Below, one piece after another: positions 55,501 to 62,911 of a stretch of 64,000 bases of DNA (positions are counted from its first letter, which is position 1; each line of letters opens with the position of its first letter). The DNA lies in assembly GCF_947495965.1 (NCBI RefSeq), contig NZ_CANMBB010000004.1, forward strand, positions 1 through 64,000, in the 5' to 3' direction. The stretch comes from an uncultured Maribacter sp. (GTDB taxonomy: Bacteria; Bacteroidota; Bacteroidia; Flavobacteriales; Flavobacteriaceae). Both the position numbers and the translations under genes were made by a program. The notes below the pieces were generated by a model that saw only the letters and a list, made by a program, of their open reading frames with translations, did not search any database and had not been told where the DNA came from.

Positions 55501-57257
55501 TTGACCGCATCTCCAGAGATTGTCCAGCCATAATTGTCTATTAAACTTTGACGTTGGTTTAGGGCATCACAATATTGTAGGTTTGTTGCACCTAAATTTA
55601 TTCCAGTATTTACAGCTTGAGCTGACCAAGCTATTAAAATATCATCATAATTTTCTTGTGAAATACCACTATTGGACAACATATTACCCATATTTGTTGC
55701 GGCACTTATATCCCAAATACCGAGATTTTGGTCGAACGCGGCGGCATTATTGAATGCACTTCCCATATTGGTGACACTACTTACATCCCAACTATCAAGT
55801 GAATGGTTGAACATTGAACAGCTAGCAAATATTGAAGAAATATTAGTAAGGCTACTAGTTATCCAGCTATTTAAGGGTTGGTTAAAACTGTCGTTTTGTA
55901 AAAACATGGATTGCATGTTAGTTACATTAGTGACATTCCAATTATTCAGTGGTTGGTCAAATGCATCTGCATTTCTAAACATTCCAGACATGTTCGTAAC
56001 AGACGATACGTTCCAATCATTTATATTTTGATTGAATGTACTGCTATTGAAAAACATAGAAGACATATCAGTAACTGATGAAACGTCCCAATTATTTAAA
56101 GGTTGATTAAATGCAGAGGAAGTTGGACTTGTAGATGCAGCAAACATTTGTGACATGTTGGTTACAGCAGAAACATCCCAGTCGTTTAAAGGTTGGTTAA
56201 ACACTCTGGCAGATTGGAACATTTGCGACATATTTGTTACAGAAGAAACGTTCCAATTGTTTAGAGGCTGATTAAAATTTGGTGTGTCGGCAAACATTTG
56301 TTGCATGTTGGTTACAGCAGAAACATCCCAATCATTCATTGGATAGCTAATAGCAGACTCATGAAATGCCCGGTACATATTGGTTACATTGCCAACTTGC
56401 CATGTACTTATATCCTGATTAAAATCGTTGGTTCTAAAGAACATTAAATTCATATCGGTTACTTGGCTAACATTCCAATTGTTTAGCGGTTGGTTAAATC
56501 TCCTACACGCAACGAACATTCCAGACATATCGGTAACTCGACTAACGTTCCAATTATTGATATTTTGATTAAAGTTTACACATGCATAAAGCATTTCTTT
56601 CATATTGGTAACAGATGAAGTATTCCAGTTATCCAAAGGTTGATTAAATGAGGTGTTTTTAAATGTTTCGGACATATCGGTAACCGAATTAGTAGTCCAA
56701 GAATCTACTGGTCTATTAAATATTGAACATTCAGCAAAGACTCCTGAAATATCTGTTATCGTAGAAACATCCCAATTATTCACAATTCCGGTGAATGAAG
56801 TTCCTCCTCTAAACATATTTTTTAAACTAGTAACCTGAGAAAGATCTGGCGAATCAATTAAATCAAAATTCATATTAGAGCAACCAAAGAAAGCATTCTC
56901 CATAGTCTGCCATTGAATATCACCCCAAGCCAATATTTCAATAATTTTTAGTTTATCATTAGCCCGGTCATCATTAAAATAAATAGCTGGGAAAGTGCCG
57001 CTTATTTCAATTGTATAGGTCCCTGGTGCTGCATAATCATGGGTTATATTGCCTGTTACTCCAGTATCTGTAGAGCCATCTCCCCAATCTACATCATAAT
57101 TGTAAGTAGTGTATGCGGGGTTGGTAGGAATAGTTATTTGGTTGTTAGCAGAAGAACCTGTTTCTGTGTTATTGGTATTCCAGATAGAGGAAAATTCTTG
57201 CCCGAAAACACAAAAGCTAAAAAGTAATAGGAGCGTAGTAAGTATATGTTTTATCAT
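49593..57257 (-). CDS. Giant T9SS surface adhesin with BspA-like and Fn3-like repeats
   Basis: A 2554-residue secreted protein. Signal peptide (about 1-19); PKD-like domain (about 25-95, DVDWGDGS); first array of about 15 repeats of the W(D/N)VSxVTNMxxMF type (about 130-560), resembling DUF285/BspA surface repeats; one Fn3-like module (about 590-690); a second PKD-like domain (about 705-770); a second array of about 20 repeats (about 815-1330); then about 11 tandem Fn3-like modules of 90 residues (about 1385-2455), each opening C(T/S)xL and containing YVTIIPYN. The C-terminal 90 residues (GFSPDGDGVN, IYNRWG, GTYFF) match the gliding-motility type B sorting domain. Its operon mate is PorP/SprF. 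A role in adhesion or gliding is inferred. Confidence 0.92.
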   Translation of the reverse strand: MIKHILTTLLLLFSFCVFGQEFSSIWNTNNTETGSSANNQITIPTNPAYTTYNYDVDWGDGSTDTGVTGNITHDYAAPGTYTIEISGTFPAIYFNDDRANDKLKIIEILAWGDIQWQTMENAFFGCSNMNFDLIDSPDLSQVTSLKNMFRGGTSFTGIVNNWDVSTITDISGVFAECSIFNRPVDSWTTNSVTDMSETFKNTSFNQPLDNWNTSSVTNMKEMLYACVNFNQNINNWNVSRVTDMSGMFVACRRFNQPLNNWNVSQVTDMNLMFFRTNDFNQDISTWQVGNVTNMYRAFHESAISYPMNDWDVSAVTNMQQMFADTPNFNQPLNNWNVSSVTNMSQMFQSARVFNQPLNDWDVSAVTNMSQMFAASTSPTSSAFNQPLNNWDVSSVTDMSSMFFNSSTFNQNINDWNVSSVTNMSGMFRNADAFDQPLNNWNVTNVTNMQSMFLQNDSFNQPLNSWITSSLTNISSIFASCSMFNHSLDSWDVSSVTNMGSAFNNAAAFDQNLGIWDISAATNMGNMLSNSGISQENYDDILIAWSAQAVNTGINLGATNLQYCDALNQRQSLIDNYGWTISGDAVNCSYVLCTDITMPHASDTATPANSDIRWDPAPNATGYRIYLELERGGVRSFVNINGSPANNLDVGNTVGISFTNEFDPGDIVYVTVVPYNDEGPATGCQETSFTVVESWANRTDVFKITIDTRNLDTSSSAANQYRIELNDGYPDYLTYDFNIDWGDGQYDNNVSTDITHTYLNPGIYTIAIIGDFPSFRQESSNRDNKKLISMDQWGDQIWQSMNQAFYFCENMEYNATDVPNLTQVTDMSRMFRRTYLFNSNIDNWDVSNVTNMSNMFYQASIYNQPMDSWDVGNVTSMPNMFNSAVAFNQNIDSWDVSNVTNMEYMFANNDAYNQPLNSWNVGNVTSMRSMFQRADVFNQPLDNWNVINVTSMEEMFNSAELFNQNIDNWDVSNVINMRGTFNTARAFDQPLNSWVVNNVTNMDSMFSNTSVFNQSLDNWDVSNVTNMRSMFSGSRLFNQDIDIWNVTNVLNMSYMFSYASAFNQPLNNWDVNSVVDMSAMFRGSGTFNQPLNNWNVSAVAYMISMFEDATMFNQPINTWNVSSVTLMESMFEDAAAFNQPLNNWNTAVVTNFEAMFKNALAFNEPISNWNTGEALTMQEMFMGASTFNQNIDPWDVSFVTTMQAMFNGATAYNQTMNSWNVASVATMEDMFKDAIAFNENISDWNVRGVITMEEMFSGATTFNQNINNWRLSGVNNMDYMFSNASAYNQPMNLWNLGTVSMRSAFYNAIALNQSLAEWDVSSVTDMRDMLDNTALVRENYDNTLIAWSEQNLTPGITLGAEGLPYCDAQEERQSMIDNFGWTFNQDVRDCPIPDCTLLTSPLNGDTDVPVNTNITWEHALYAEGYRLTVGTSPGGNDIVNNATITNETSYEFASDFNTGDVVYVTLIPFNTEGDAIGPCTEESFTISNSPATIPECTNLTDPLHAATNVPVTTDLSWNPISNADGYKITVGTSTGASDILNAEDVGNITTYDLTTDLPEDSDIFVTIIPYNDEGDATSCTEESFHTEIIPVPPVCTNLTTPLNGATDVPIDTQLSWTAVSNATGYLVVVGTTSGGIEVVNNIDVGNFTTYNIPGDLQEVRMHYVTIIPYNAEGDATGCIEETFTTGDSTSPPSCTSLSAPIHGATAVAPDINLTWAEITSATGYKLSVGTSSGSSDIYSGDVGDVLIHDLTADLPESTTIYVTVTPYNSNGDAISCSEESFTTDGVPLCTTLLTPNNGATNIPVDTNIEWNASGNTDGYKLTVNASSSTGNNVTNFDVTSGTTYTFVNDFERGETVTVTIIPYNATGDAIGCTSESFTIIPPPVPTCTTLITPTAGAVDIAPSTNLEWNASTDADGYKLTVMASNSTLNNITNVDITSGTTYNFADDFEQGETVTVTIIPYNSVGDAIGCTSESFTIKPVPTCTTLSSPANGSIDIAVDSDIIWNTVTDATGYKVSVTASSSTANNLTDFDTTTTSYDFANNFEQGETVTVTVIPYNEVGDAIGCTSESFTIKPVPSCTNITLPVNGAIDVAIDTNLEWNAIANATAYRLSVSASSSTTNNVTNFDTTATNYNFSNDFEQGETVTVTIIPYNEVGNAIGCTSESFTIKTVPLCTNLISPLNRAVVANVNEISWNEITDADGYTINISGSSTTANNETDLVVTGTTHTFANAFGPGEIVTVSIIPYNEVGDAIGCTTESFTVRPIPPCTNLVSPLNNATEVSVMTDISWNTSFDADGYRISVGTSLGGNDIVNNEDVASLTNYTFAEDLPSESLIYVTITPYNTSGSAIGCISESFETEITVPECSPLSSPFNGENDVPLESTISWEEVEKTDGYRLSIGTTPGGTDIVNSQEMGSETSYTPNQEYPYDTQIYVTITPYNSKGDAIQCEEQSFTTIIPEDETKYGFSPDGDGVNEYWHIDNIEYYPENVVMIYNRWGDAVFEINNYDNNTAVFRGQANLKTKMGAGKLPAGTYFFNIQIEGETILKKTKGFLVLKR
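49890..53100 (-). repeat. Tandem Fn3-like coding repeats
   Basis: About 11 consecutive coding modules of roughly 270 bases. Neighbouring units around 50700-51620 are especially alike, with recurrent text meaning ETVTVTIIPYN and GCTSESF, suggesting recent unequal exchange. Confidence 0.8.
53270..54800 (-). repeat. Second array of about 20 BspA-like coding repeats
   Basis: Coding repeats of about 75 bases (25 residues) with invariant Trp, Met-Phe and FNQ(P/N) positions. A first array of about 15 lies at 55580-56870. Sequence assembly in these regions could collapse copies. Confidence 0.8.
55580..56870 (-). repeat. First array of about 15 BspA-like coding repeats
   Basis: Same 25-residue repeat unit as the second array (WDVSxVTNMxxMF type). 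The two arrays are separated by one Fn3-like and one PKD-like module, which suggests that the whole PKD plus array unit was duplicated. Confidence 0.8.
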
Positions 57258-57366
57258 AGTAGGTTTATGTATGGAATGGTAACGTTGCTTTTTTTTTATT
57301 ATGATTTATGTTGTAATTGAATTTGTCTTTTTGTTGTGAACCTTATGTTTTTATAGGTAAACAAGA

Positions 57367-57374
57367 CAAAATTA
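57367..57374 (-). promoter_or_regulatory. Possible -7 box for the adhesin operon
   Basis: On the minus strand this reads TAATTTTG, matching TAnnTTTG about 110 bases before the adhesin start. The long leader and lack of a -33 box make it uncertain. Confidence 0.3.
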
Positions 57375-57457
57375 GAGGTTCATATATAGGTGTAGTAGGC
57401 TGAAAACAGGGAAAGTTATTAGGCTGTAAATAGCCTTTGCATTTTAATACATAATAA

Positions 57458-57497
57458 AAGCGGTAATTAAATAGTAGCTACTATTTAATTACCGCTT
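57458..57497 (-). terminator. Perfect 40-bp palindromic terminator after argH
   Basis: Perfect 20-bp arms centred at 57477/57478 lie about 30 bases beyond the argH stop. The exit on the minus strand begins TTTATT, a modest U-run. A smaller hairpin (57421-57436, AGGCT...AGCCT) follows. Confidence 0.75.
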
Positions 57498-57526
57498 AAA
57501 AAATAAGAAAAATGGAGTTGGTGCTT

Positions 57527-58804
57527 TTACACCTTATTCATTTTCTCACGAATTTCATTTAAACAAAGGTTGCCTAAACTTCCTTCATGTGTGTGTCTAA
57601 TATCTCTTTTTGGAGAAAAAGTACCTTCGTTAATTTCTATACCCATTTTTTTGTAAGCATCTCTAAAAGGTATTCCGCTTAATACTAACTCATTAAGGGT
57701 GTCTACACTAAATAGATAATCGTACTTAGGGTCTTCTAAAATTCCTGTGTTTACTTTAACTTCTTTTAGGCTAAAAGTTAAAATGTCTAAACAAGATTTT
57801 AATTCTTGAATTGCAGGAACAATAACTTCTTTAACTAATTGCAAATCTCTGTGATAACCACTAGGTAGGTTATTAGTAATAAGAATTAATTGGTTAGGTA
57901 CTGCTTGTATTTTATTACACTTACCTCTTACCAACTCAAAAACATCTGGATTTTTTTTATGTGGCATTATACTACTACCTGTAGTAAGCTCATCTGGGAA
58001 GGAAATAAAATCAAAATTCTGGCTCATATACAAGCAAATATCCATAGCCATTTTAGATAGAGTAGAGGCAATACTACTCATACCAAAAGCAGTAGCCTTT
58101 TCTACTTTTCCTCTCCCCATTTGCGCAGCAACTACATTGTATTTTTGTGTAGCAAAATCCATTTCTTTGGTAGTAAAACTTCGGTCTATAGGAAAAGAAC
58201 TTCCATAGCCAGCAGCGCTTCCTAGTGGGTTTTGGTCTGCAATTTTGTAGGCAGCATCAATAAAGTATAAATCGTCTATTAAACTTTCTGCATAAGCAGA
58301 AAACCATAGGCCAAAAGAAGAAGGCATCGCAATTTGTAAATGCGTGTAACCAGGAAGTAGCACTGTTTTGTATTTATCTGCAAGATTTATAAGAAGACTA
58401 AAAAGAGATTTAGTTTGCTCTTTAATTTCTTCTAATTCATTTTTTAAATACAAATGCATAGCAACTAAAACTTGGTCATTTCTAGATCTTGCCGTATGTA
58501 TTTTTTTCCCAGTGTCTCCTAGTTTTTCAATTAAAAGATATTCTATTTTAGAGTGCATATCCTCAAAAGAATCTTCAATAGTAAAAGTTCCTTTTTCAAT
58601 AGTTTTTTTAATAGATGCCAACTCTTGCACAAGAGCATCCGTTTCTTTTTGTGTAAGTAAACCAATTTTTCCTAGCATTTTAGCATGCGCTGTAGATGCA
58701 ATTACATCGTACTTTGCTAATTGTAAATCGAGTTCCCTATCATTACCAACCGTAAAATGGTCAATTTTTTTATCGGTGCTAAATCCTTTATCCCAGAGTT
58801 TCAT
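57527..58804 (-). CDS. argH: Argininosuccinate lyase
   Basis: A 425-residue enzyme giving arginine and fumarate. The signature GSSIMPHKKNPD (about 281-292) and other superfamily motifs (HTARSRNDQV, LGSAAGYG) are present. It is slightly shorter than the common 460-residue form, as usual in Bacteroidota. It is the last gene of the arginine/proline operon, followed by a strong palindrome. Confidence 0.95.
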   Translation of the reverse strand: MKLWDKGFSTDKKIDHFTVGNDRELDLQLAKYDVIASTAHAKMLGKIGLLTQKETDALVQELASIKKTIEKGTFTIEDSFEDMHSKIEYLLIEKLGDTGKKIHTARSRNDQVLVAMHLYLKNELEEIKEQTKSLFSLLINLADKYKTVLLPGYTHLQIAMPSSFGLWFSAYAESLIDDLYFIDAAYKIADQNPLGSAAGYGSSFPIDRSFTTKEMDFATQKYNVVAAQMGRGKVEKATAFGMSSIASTLSKMAMDICLYMSQNFDFISFPDELTTGSSIMPHKKNPDVFELVRGKCNKIQAVPNQLILITNNLPSGYHRDLQLVKEVIVPAIQELKSCLDILTFSLKEVKVNTGILEDPKYDYLFSVDTLNELVLSGIPFRDAYKKMGIEINEGTFSPKRDIRHTHEGSLGNLCLNEIREKMNKV

Positions 58805-58834
58805 AATTAGTTATAAGTTTTTAGTTAGAAGATT

Positions 58835-59197
58835 TTAGTCTTCTGTTTTTGTGTATTTTTTTATTAATGTATAGGTCATTTTTTGCACTTCAGCACAAAG
58901 ATTTAAAATAGGTTGTAGTTTTTGGCCTGAAATAAAATCTAATCTTTCTGAAATTTCTAATTGTGTTTTAAGTTCATTTATAGAACCATTGGATATTTCA
59001 AGAAAATGGCGAAATGAATTGTTAGAATTTCGTCCACTTCCTTCCGCAATATTACTAGGGATGGATACCGCACTTCTTCTGATTTGGCTTGTTAATCCAA
59101 ATTTCTCTTCAGAAGGAAAATTTGCTGTAGCTTTATAGACTAGTTCAACCAAATTCATTGATTTTTGCCAAACGATAAGTTCTTTATAATTATACAT
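58835..59197 (-). CDS. Four-helix-bundle protein (S23/IVP family)
   Basis: A 120-residue protein with the S23 signature SQIRRSAVSIPSNIAEGSGR and the C-terminal helical part. It lies between argH and argE and is unlikely to be part of the pathway. Flanking spacers are AT-rich with short near-repeats (TTAGTTATAAG type on one side, CTACTAACTA on the other), resembling the spacers around the other copy at 39968-40315. Confidence 0.9.
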   Translation of the reverse strand: MYNYKELIVWQKSMNLVELVYKATANFPSEEKFGLTSQIRRSAVSIPSNIAEGSGRNSNNSFRHFLEISNGSINELKTQLEISERLDFISGQKLQPILNLCAEVQKMTYTLIKKYTKTED

Positions 59198-59222
59198 CTT
59201 AAAACTTTAAACTACTAACTAT

Positions 59223-60290
59223 TTACAAAAAAAGAAATCCGTTTAATATTTTAATATATAAATCTATTCCTTCTTCAATTTCATTTATGTAGATAAATTC
59301 ATCTGCTGAATGTGAGCGAGTACTGTCTCCAGGTCCTAATTTTACAGATTGGCAAGTTAATGCTGCTTGGTCGGATAGTGTAGGCGAACCATAGGTTTCT
59401 CTTCCTAAAGCTATTCCACTTTTAACCAATGCATGGTTTTGGTCAATTTTTGAGGAGTTTAGCTTAAGTCCGCGTTCTTGAATTTCGCATGGCGCTTCTG
59501 CCTTTAATAAATCTGCTATTTCTTTATTCGTATAACTGTCATTAACACGAACATCAATAACTAGCTCTACTTGTGCGGGTACCACATTGTGTTGGCTTCC
59601 AGCATTTATTTGTGTTACTGTGAGTTTTACATCGCCTAATGCTTCAGAGGTTTTGGGAAATTTGTAATTCTTAAACCAATCTAAAACTTCAATAGTGTTA
59701 TAAATAGAATTATTATTGTTTGGGTGTGCCGCGTGGGACGGAGTTCCTTTTACAATAGCATCAAAAACTACCAAACCTTTTTCTGCGATTGCTAATTGCA
59801 TTAACGTTGGTTCGCCAACAATAGCAACATCTATTTTAGGAAGGCTAGGAAGTAATCCTCTTAAACTGTTAACTCCAGCATTTTCCTCTTCGGCCGAAGC
59901 TACCATAAGAATATTATGGTTTAAATTTTCTTGCGCATAAAAATGAGAGAAAGTTGCTAAAAGAGAAACCAAACATCCACCAGCATCATTACTTCCTAAA
60001 CCGTATAATTTACCGTCAATTACTTCCGGTAAATATGGGTCTCTGGTGTAAGCTTTATTAGGTTTTACGGTGTCATGATGAGAGTTTAATAATAAGGTTG
60101 GTTTACTAGCGTCCCAATGTTTGTTTTTTGCGTAAACGTTATTATTATCTCTTGTAAAAGGAATAGAAAAACTAGTAAACCAAGCTTCAATAGCATTGGC
60201 TGTTTTATCTTCTTCTTTAGAGAAAGATTGGATACTTATTAGTTGCTTTAATAACGCAATAGCTTTCTCTGTAAGTGCTTTTTGTTCCAT
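59223..60290 (-). CDS. argE: M20-family deacylase of arginine synthesis
   Basis: A 355-residue metallopeptidase-family enzyme. Metal and catalytic motifs are SHHDTVKPN, GLGSNDAGG and SAEEENAG. In Bacteroidota this gene acts after the carbamoyltransferase, removing the N-acyl group from acylcitrulline. The acyl group is probably succinyl, given the neighbouring carbamoyltransferase. Its start abuts the argB stop. Confidence 0.9.
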   Translation of the reverse strand: MEQKALTEKAIALLKQLISIQSFSKEEDKTANAIEAWFTSFSIPFTRDNNNVYAKNKHWDASKPTLLLNSHHDTVKPNKAYTRDPYLPEVIDGKLYGLGSNDAGGCLVSLLATFSHFYAQENLNHNILMVASAEEENAGVNSLRGLLPSLPKIDVAIVGEPTLMQLAIAEKGLVVFDAIVKGTPSHAAHPNNNNSIYNTIEVLDWFKNYKFPKTSEALGDVKLTVTQINAGSQHNVVPAQVELVIDVRVNDSYTNKEIADLLKAEAPCEIQERGLKLNSSKIDQNHALVKSGIALGRETYGSPTLSDQAALTCQSVKLGPGDSTRSHSADEFIYINEIEEGIDLYIKILNGFLFL

Positions 60291-61070
60291 TTATAAAGTA
60301 ATTGATGTAAAGAGTTTAGCATTTGGCTGTATCATTTCAATATCCCCCAAACAAACTTTATTTACGTTGTTATGAAGCGCATGAAAACAATTTTCCAATT
60401 TAGGAAGCATACCATCTGCAATAATTTTTTGCTCTAAAAGCTCTTGGTATTTACTAGTGTTAATGTCTGTTACTACAGAGTTTTCATTTTTAATGTCTAA
60501 AAGAACTCCTTTTTTTTCAAAACAATAATAAAGAGTTGTTTCATAAATTTTACTCATCCCAATAGCTACTTCAGATGCTATAGTATCTGCGTTTGTATTT
60601 AAGATGTTTCCTTCGCCATCATGAGATAATGCACAAAAAACAGGAGTTACTCCAGTTGTAATAAGGGTGTTTAAAAAGGATGCATTTATACCATCTATAT
60701 CGCCAACAAAACCAAAATCTACTTCTTTTACAGGTCTTTTATGTGCTTGTATTGCGTTACCATCTGCGCCACTTAATCCTATAGCATTAGTTCCATTTGC
60801 TTGTAAGCTAGCAACTATATTTTTATTGGTTAATCCTCCATAAACCATAGTAATAATTTCTAGGCTTTTAGCATCTGTAACTCTACGACCGTTTACCATT
60901 TGGGATTCTATCCCTAATTTGGCTGCCAATTGTGTTGCAAGCTTACCGCCACCATGCACTAATATTTTAGCGCCTTTTAATTCAGAGAAAAAGTTTAAAA
61001 ATTTAGCAAGCTCTTCTTTGTTCTCTATTACGTTACCTCCAATTTTTACGATGGATAATTTCTCTTTCAT
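60291..61070 (-). CDS. argB: N-acylglutamate kinase
   Basis: A 259-residue amino-acid kinase. KIGGNVI, LVHGGGK and GLSGADGN match acetylglutamate kinases. It overlaps the carbamoyltransferase gene by one base. In this pathway the substrate may be N-succinylglutamate rather than acetylglutamate. Confidence 0.93.
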   Translation of the reverse strand: MKEKLSIVKIGGNVIENKEELAKFLNFFSELKGAKILVHGGGKLATQLAAKLGIESQMVNGRRVTDAKSLEIITMVYGGLTNKNIVASLQANGTNAIGLSGADGNAIQAHKRPVKEVDFGFVGDIDGINASFLNTLITTGVTPVFCALSHDGEGNILNTNADTIASEVAIGMSKIYETTLYYCFEKKGVLLDIKNENSVVTDINTSKYQELLEQKIIADGMLPKLENCFHALHNNVNKVCLGDIEMIQPNAKLFTSITL

Positions 61071-62008
61071 TATAGGTTTTCTAATATTTTCTTAAGTACT
61101 ATTTGCGCAGCGTACGTTCTATTATTTGCTTGTTGTATAACGATAGATTGGTCACTATCTAAAACAGCATCATTTACTACTACATTCCTACGAACAGGTA
61201 AGCAGTGCATGAATTTAGCGTTTCCTAATTTTTCTTTAGTCATCATCCAACTGGCATCGGTATTTATAACTTTACCGTAGTCTTTATAATTACTCCAGTT
61301 TTTTACCGAAACAAAATCGGCATTTTTTAAAGCCTTTTCTTGGTCATGTTCTATAGTTACTCCATCAGTAATTTTTGGATCCAGCTCGTACCCTTTTGGG
61401 TGCGTTAAAACAAAATCGGCATCCTGTAATTGCATCATTTCTACAAAAGAATTTGCAACTGCATGTGGTAAAGCTTTTGGATGCGGTGCCCATGATAAAA
61501 CTACTTTTGGTCTTTTAGTTGTTTTATTTTCGTCTATGGTAATAGCATCTGCTAGGGCTTGTAAAGGGTGGCCAACAGAACTTTCCATATTTAGAATAGG
61601 AACAGAAGCATATTTTTTAAAGCCATTAAGAACTACTTCGGCTTTATCTTTTTCTTTATCCGTTAATCCTGCAAAAGCTCTAATACCAATGATATCACAA
61701 TATTGTGAGACTACTTGTGCCGCTTCTTTTATATGTTCTGATGTACCTTGGTTCATGATTGTGCCATCCCCATATTCTAACGCCCAACCTTCGTTACCAA
61801 AATTCATAACCATTACTTCTAAGCCTAAGTTTGTTGCAGCTTTTTGGGTACTTAAACGGGTACGTAAAGAGTTATTAAAGAATAGAAGTCCTATAGTTTT
61901 ATTTGTACCAAGAGCAACATCTGCTTTTGGGTTTTTCTTAAGGTTTTTAGCTTCTTCTACTAGTTTTGGTAGGGAGTCAATATCGTTTATAGAAAGATAG
62001 TTTTTCAT
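61070..62008 (-). CDS. argF': N-succinylornithine carbamoyltransferase (argF')
   Basis: A 312-residue transcarbamylase. The carbamoyl phosphate motif is SLRTRLS (the usual S-x-R-T-R pattern), followed by GHPLQALAD and HCLPVRR. The loop around residue 90 reads GTSEHIKEAA. From memory of published work, residue 90 is proline in the succinylornithine enzyme of Bacteroides and glutamate in the acetylornithine enzyme, and serine there supports succinylornithine. That placement is my alignment by eye. The gene lies between proB and argB. Confidence 0.88.
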   Translation of the reverse strand: MKNYLSINDIDSLPKLVEEAKNLKKNPKADVALGTNKTIGLLFFNNSLRTRLSTQKAATNLGLEVMVMNFGNEGWALEYGDGTIMNQGTSEHIKEAAQVVSQYCDIIGIRAFAGLTDKEKDKAEVVLNGFKKYASVPILNMESSVGHPLQALADAITIDENKTTKRPKVVLSWAPHPKALPHAVANSFVEMMQLQDADFVLTHPKGYELDPKITDGVTIEHDQEKALKNADFVSVKNWSNYKDYGKVINTDASWMMTKEKLGNAKFMHCLPVRRNVVVNDAVLDSDQSIVIQQANNRTYAAQIVLKKILENL

Positions 62009-62033
62009 TGAAAAGGTATTAATAAGTAGCCAG

Positions 62034-62798
62034 TTACTGGATTACTTTTGTAAAATTACTTTTGTTATTTATGGCGTCTAGAATAAAGTTTTCTTTTAAC
62101 CCGTTTACAATCCAAGTTTCAATATTTGCTTTTTGAGCAATAGTTGCAGCTTCAATTTTAGATTGCATACCACCTGTTCCGTGCGATGATTTTTCATCAC
62201 TTATTTCCTTTACTAAATTGGATAGGTTATTAACGGATTGGATAGTTTCTGGGGTTTCTTTACTTATAGAGTCTTTAGTGTAAATACCATCTGTATTGGT
62301 TGCAATTATAAGCAAATCGGCTTGTAAAAGGCCTGCCGTAAGTGCTGCTAACTTATCATTATCCCCAAATTTTATTTCATCTGTAGAAACGGTATCATTC
62401 TCATTAATGATAGGGATAAAGTTGTTAGATACTAATACGTTAATAGTGTTTTTAATATTAATTTGTGATTCTTTTTTTTCAAAATCTGAATAAGACAATA
62501 AACATTGCGATGTAAAAAGACCAAGTTCTCTAAAGTTCTCTTGAAAAATGCGCATAAGATGGGGTTGCCCTATAGAAGCTAATGCCTGCTTTACATTAAT
62601 TTCTTCTCCGTTGTGTTCTAGTTTTACAAACTGTTTTGCAGCAGCAATAGCTCCAGAGCTAACTATAATAAACTCATAGTCTTCTTTTAAACTAGCAATT
62701 TGCCTTCCAATATCTTCAATTTTACCTCTAGATATATGGTTGGTTTCTTTTGTTAGCGTATTAGAACCAATTTTTAGTAAGATTCTTTTTTTATTCAT
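62034..62798 (-). CDS. proB: Glutamate 5-kinase without PUA domain
   Basis: A 254-residue enzyme making gamma-glutamyl phosphate, the first step of proline synthesis. LLKIGSNTL, VSSGAIAA and SHGTGGMQSK are present. The C-terminal PUA domain of the 367-residue E. coli form is absent, as is common in Bacteroidota. It sits 113 bases after proA and 25 bases before argF'. Confidence 0.92.
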   Translation of the reverse strand: MNKKRILLKIGSNTLTKETNHISRGKIEDIGRQIASLKEDYEFIIVSSGAIAAAKQFVKLEHNGEEINVKQALASIGQPHLMRIFQENFRELGLFTSQCLLSYSDFEKKESQINIKNTINVLVSNNFIPIINENDTVSTDEIKFGDNDKLAALTAGLLQADLLIIATNTDGIYTKDSISKETPETIQSVNNLSNLVKEISDEKSSHGTGGMQSKIEAATIAQKANIETWIVNGLKENFILDAINNKSNFTKVIQ

Positions 62799-62911
62799 AT
62801 TCTAGTTAACTCTTGAATTTTGGCTCTTCGCCTTTAGCTTTTTGTACTATTTTTTCATATTAACACCTCTAAGTTCATAGAAGTAAAATTTCCCTTTGAA
62901 GGATGGGGGCA

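Noticed and set aside
49890-56870. Regular short repeats that at first look like a CRISPR array
   Set aside because: The repeats stay in one reading frame, vary in sequence and encode protein modules, with no constant repeat and unique spacers.
62799-62911. A riboswitch or leader peptide between proA and proB
   Set aside because: The 113-base spacer shows no convincing hairpin or short proline- or glutamate-rich frame.
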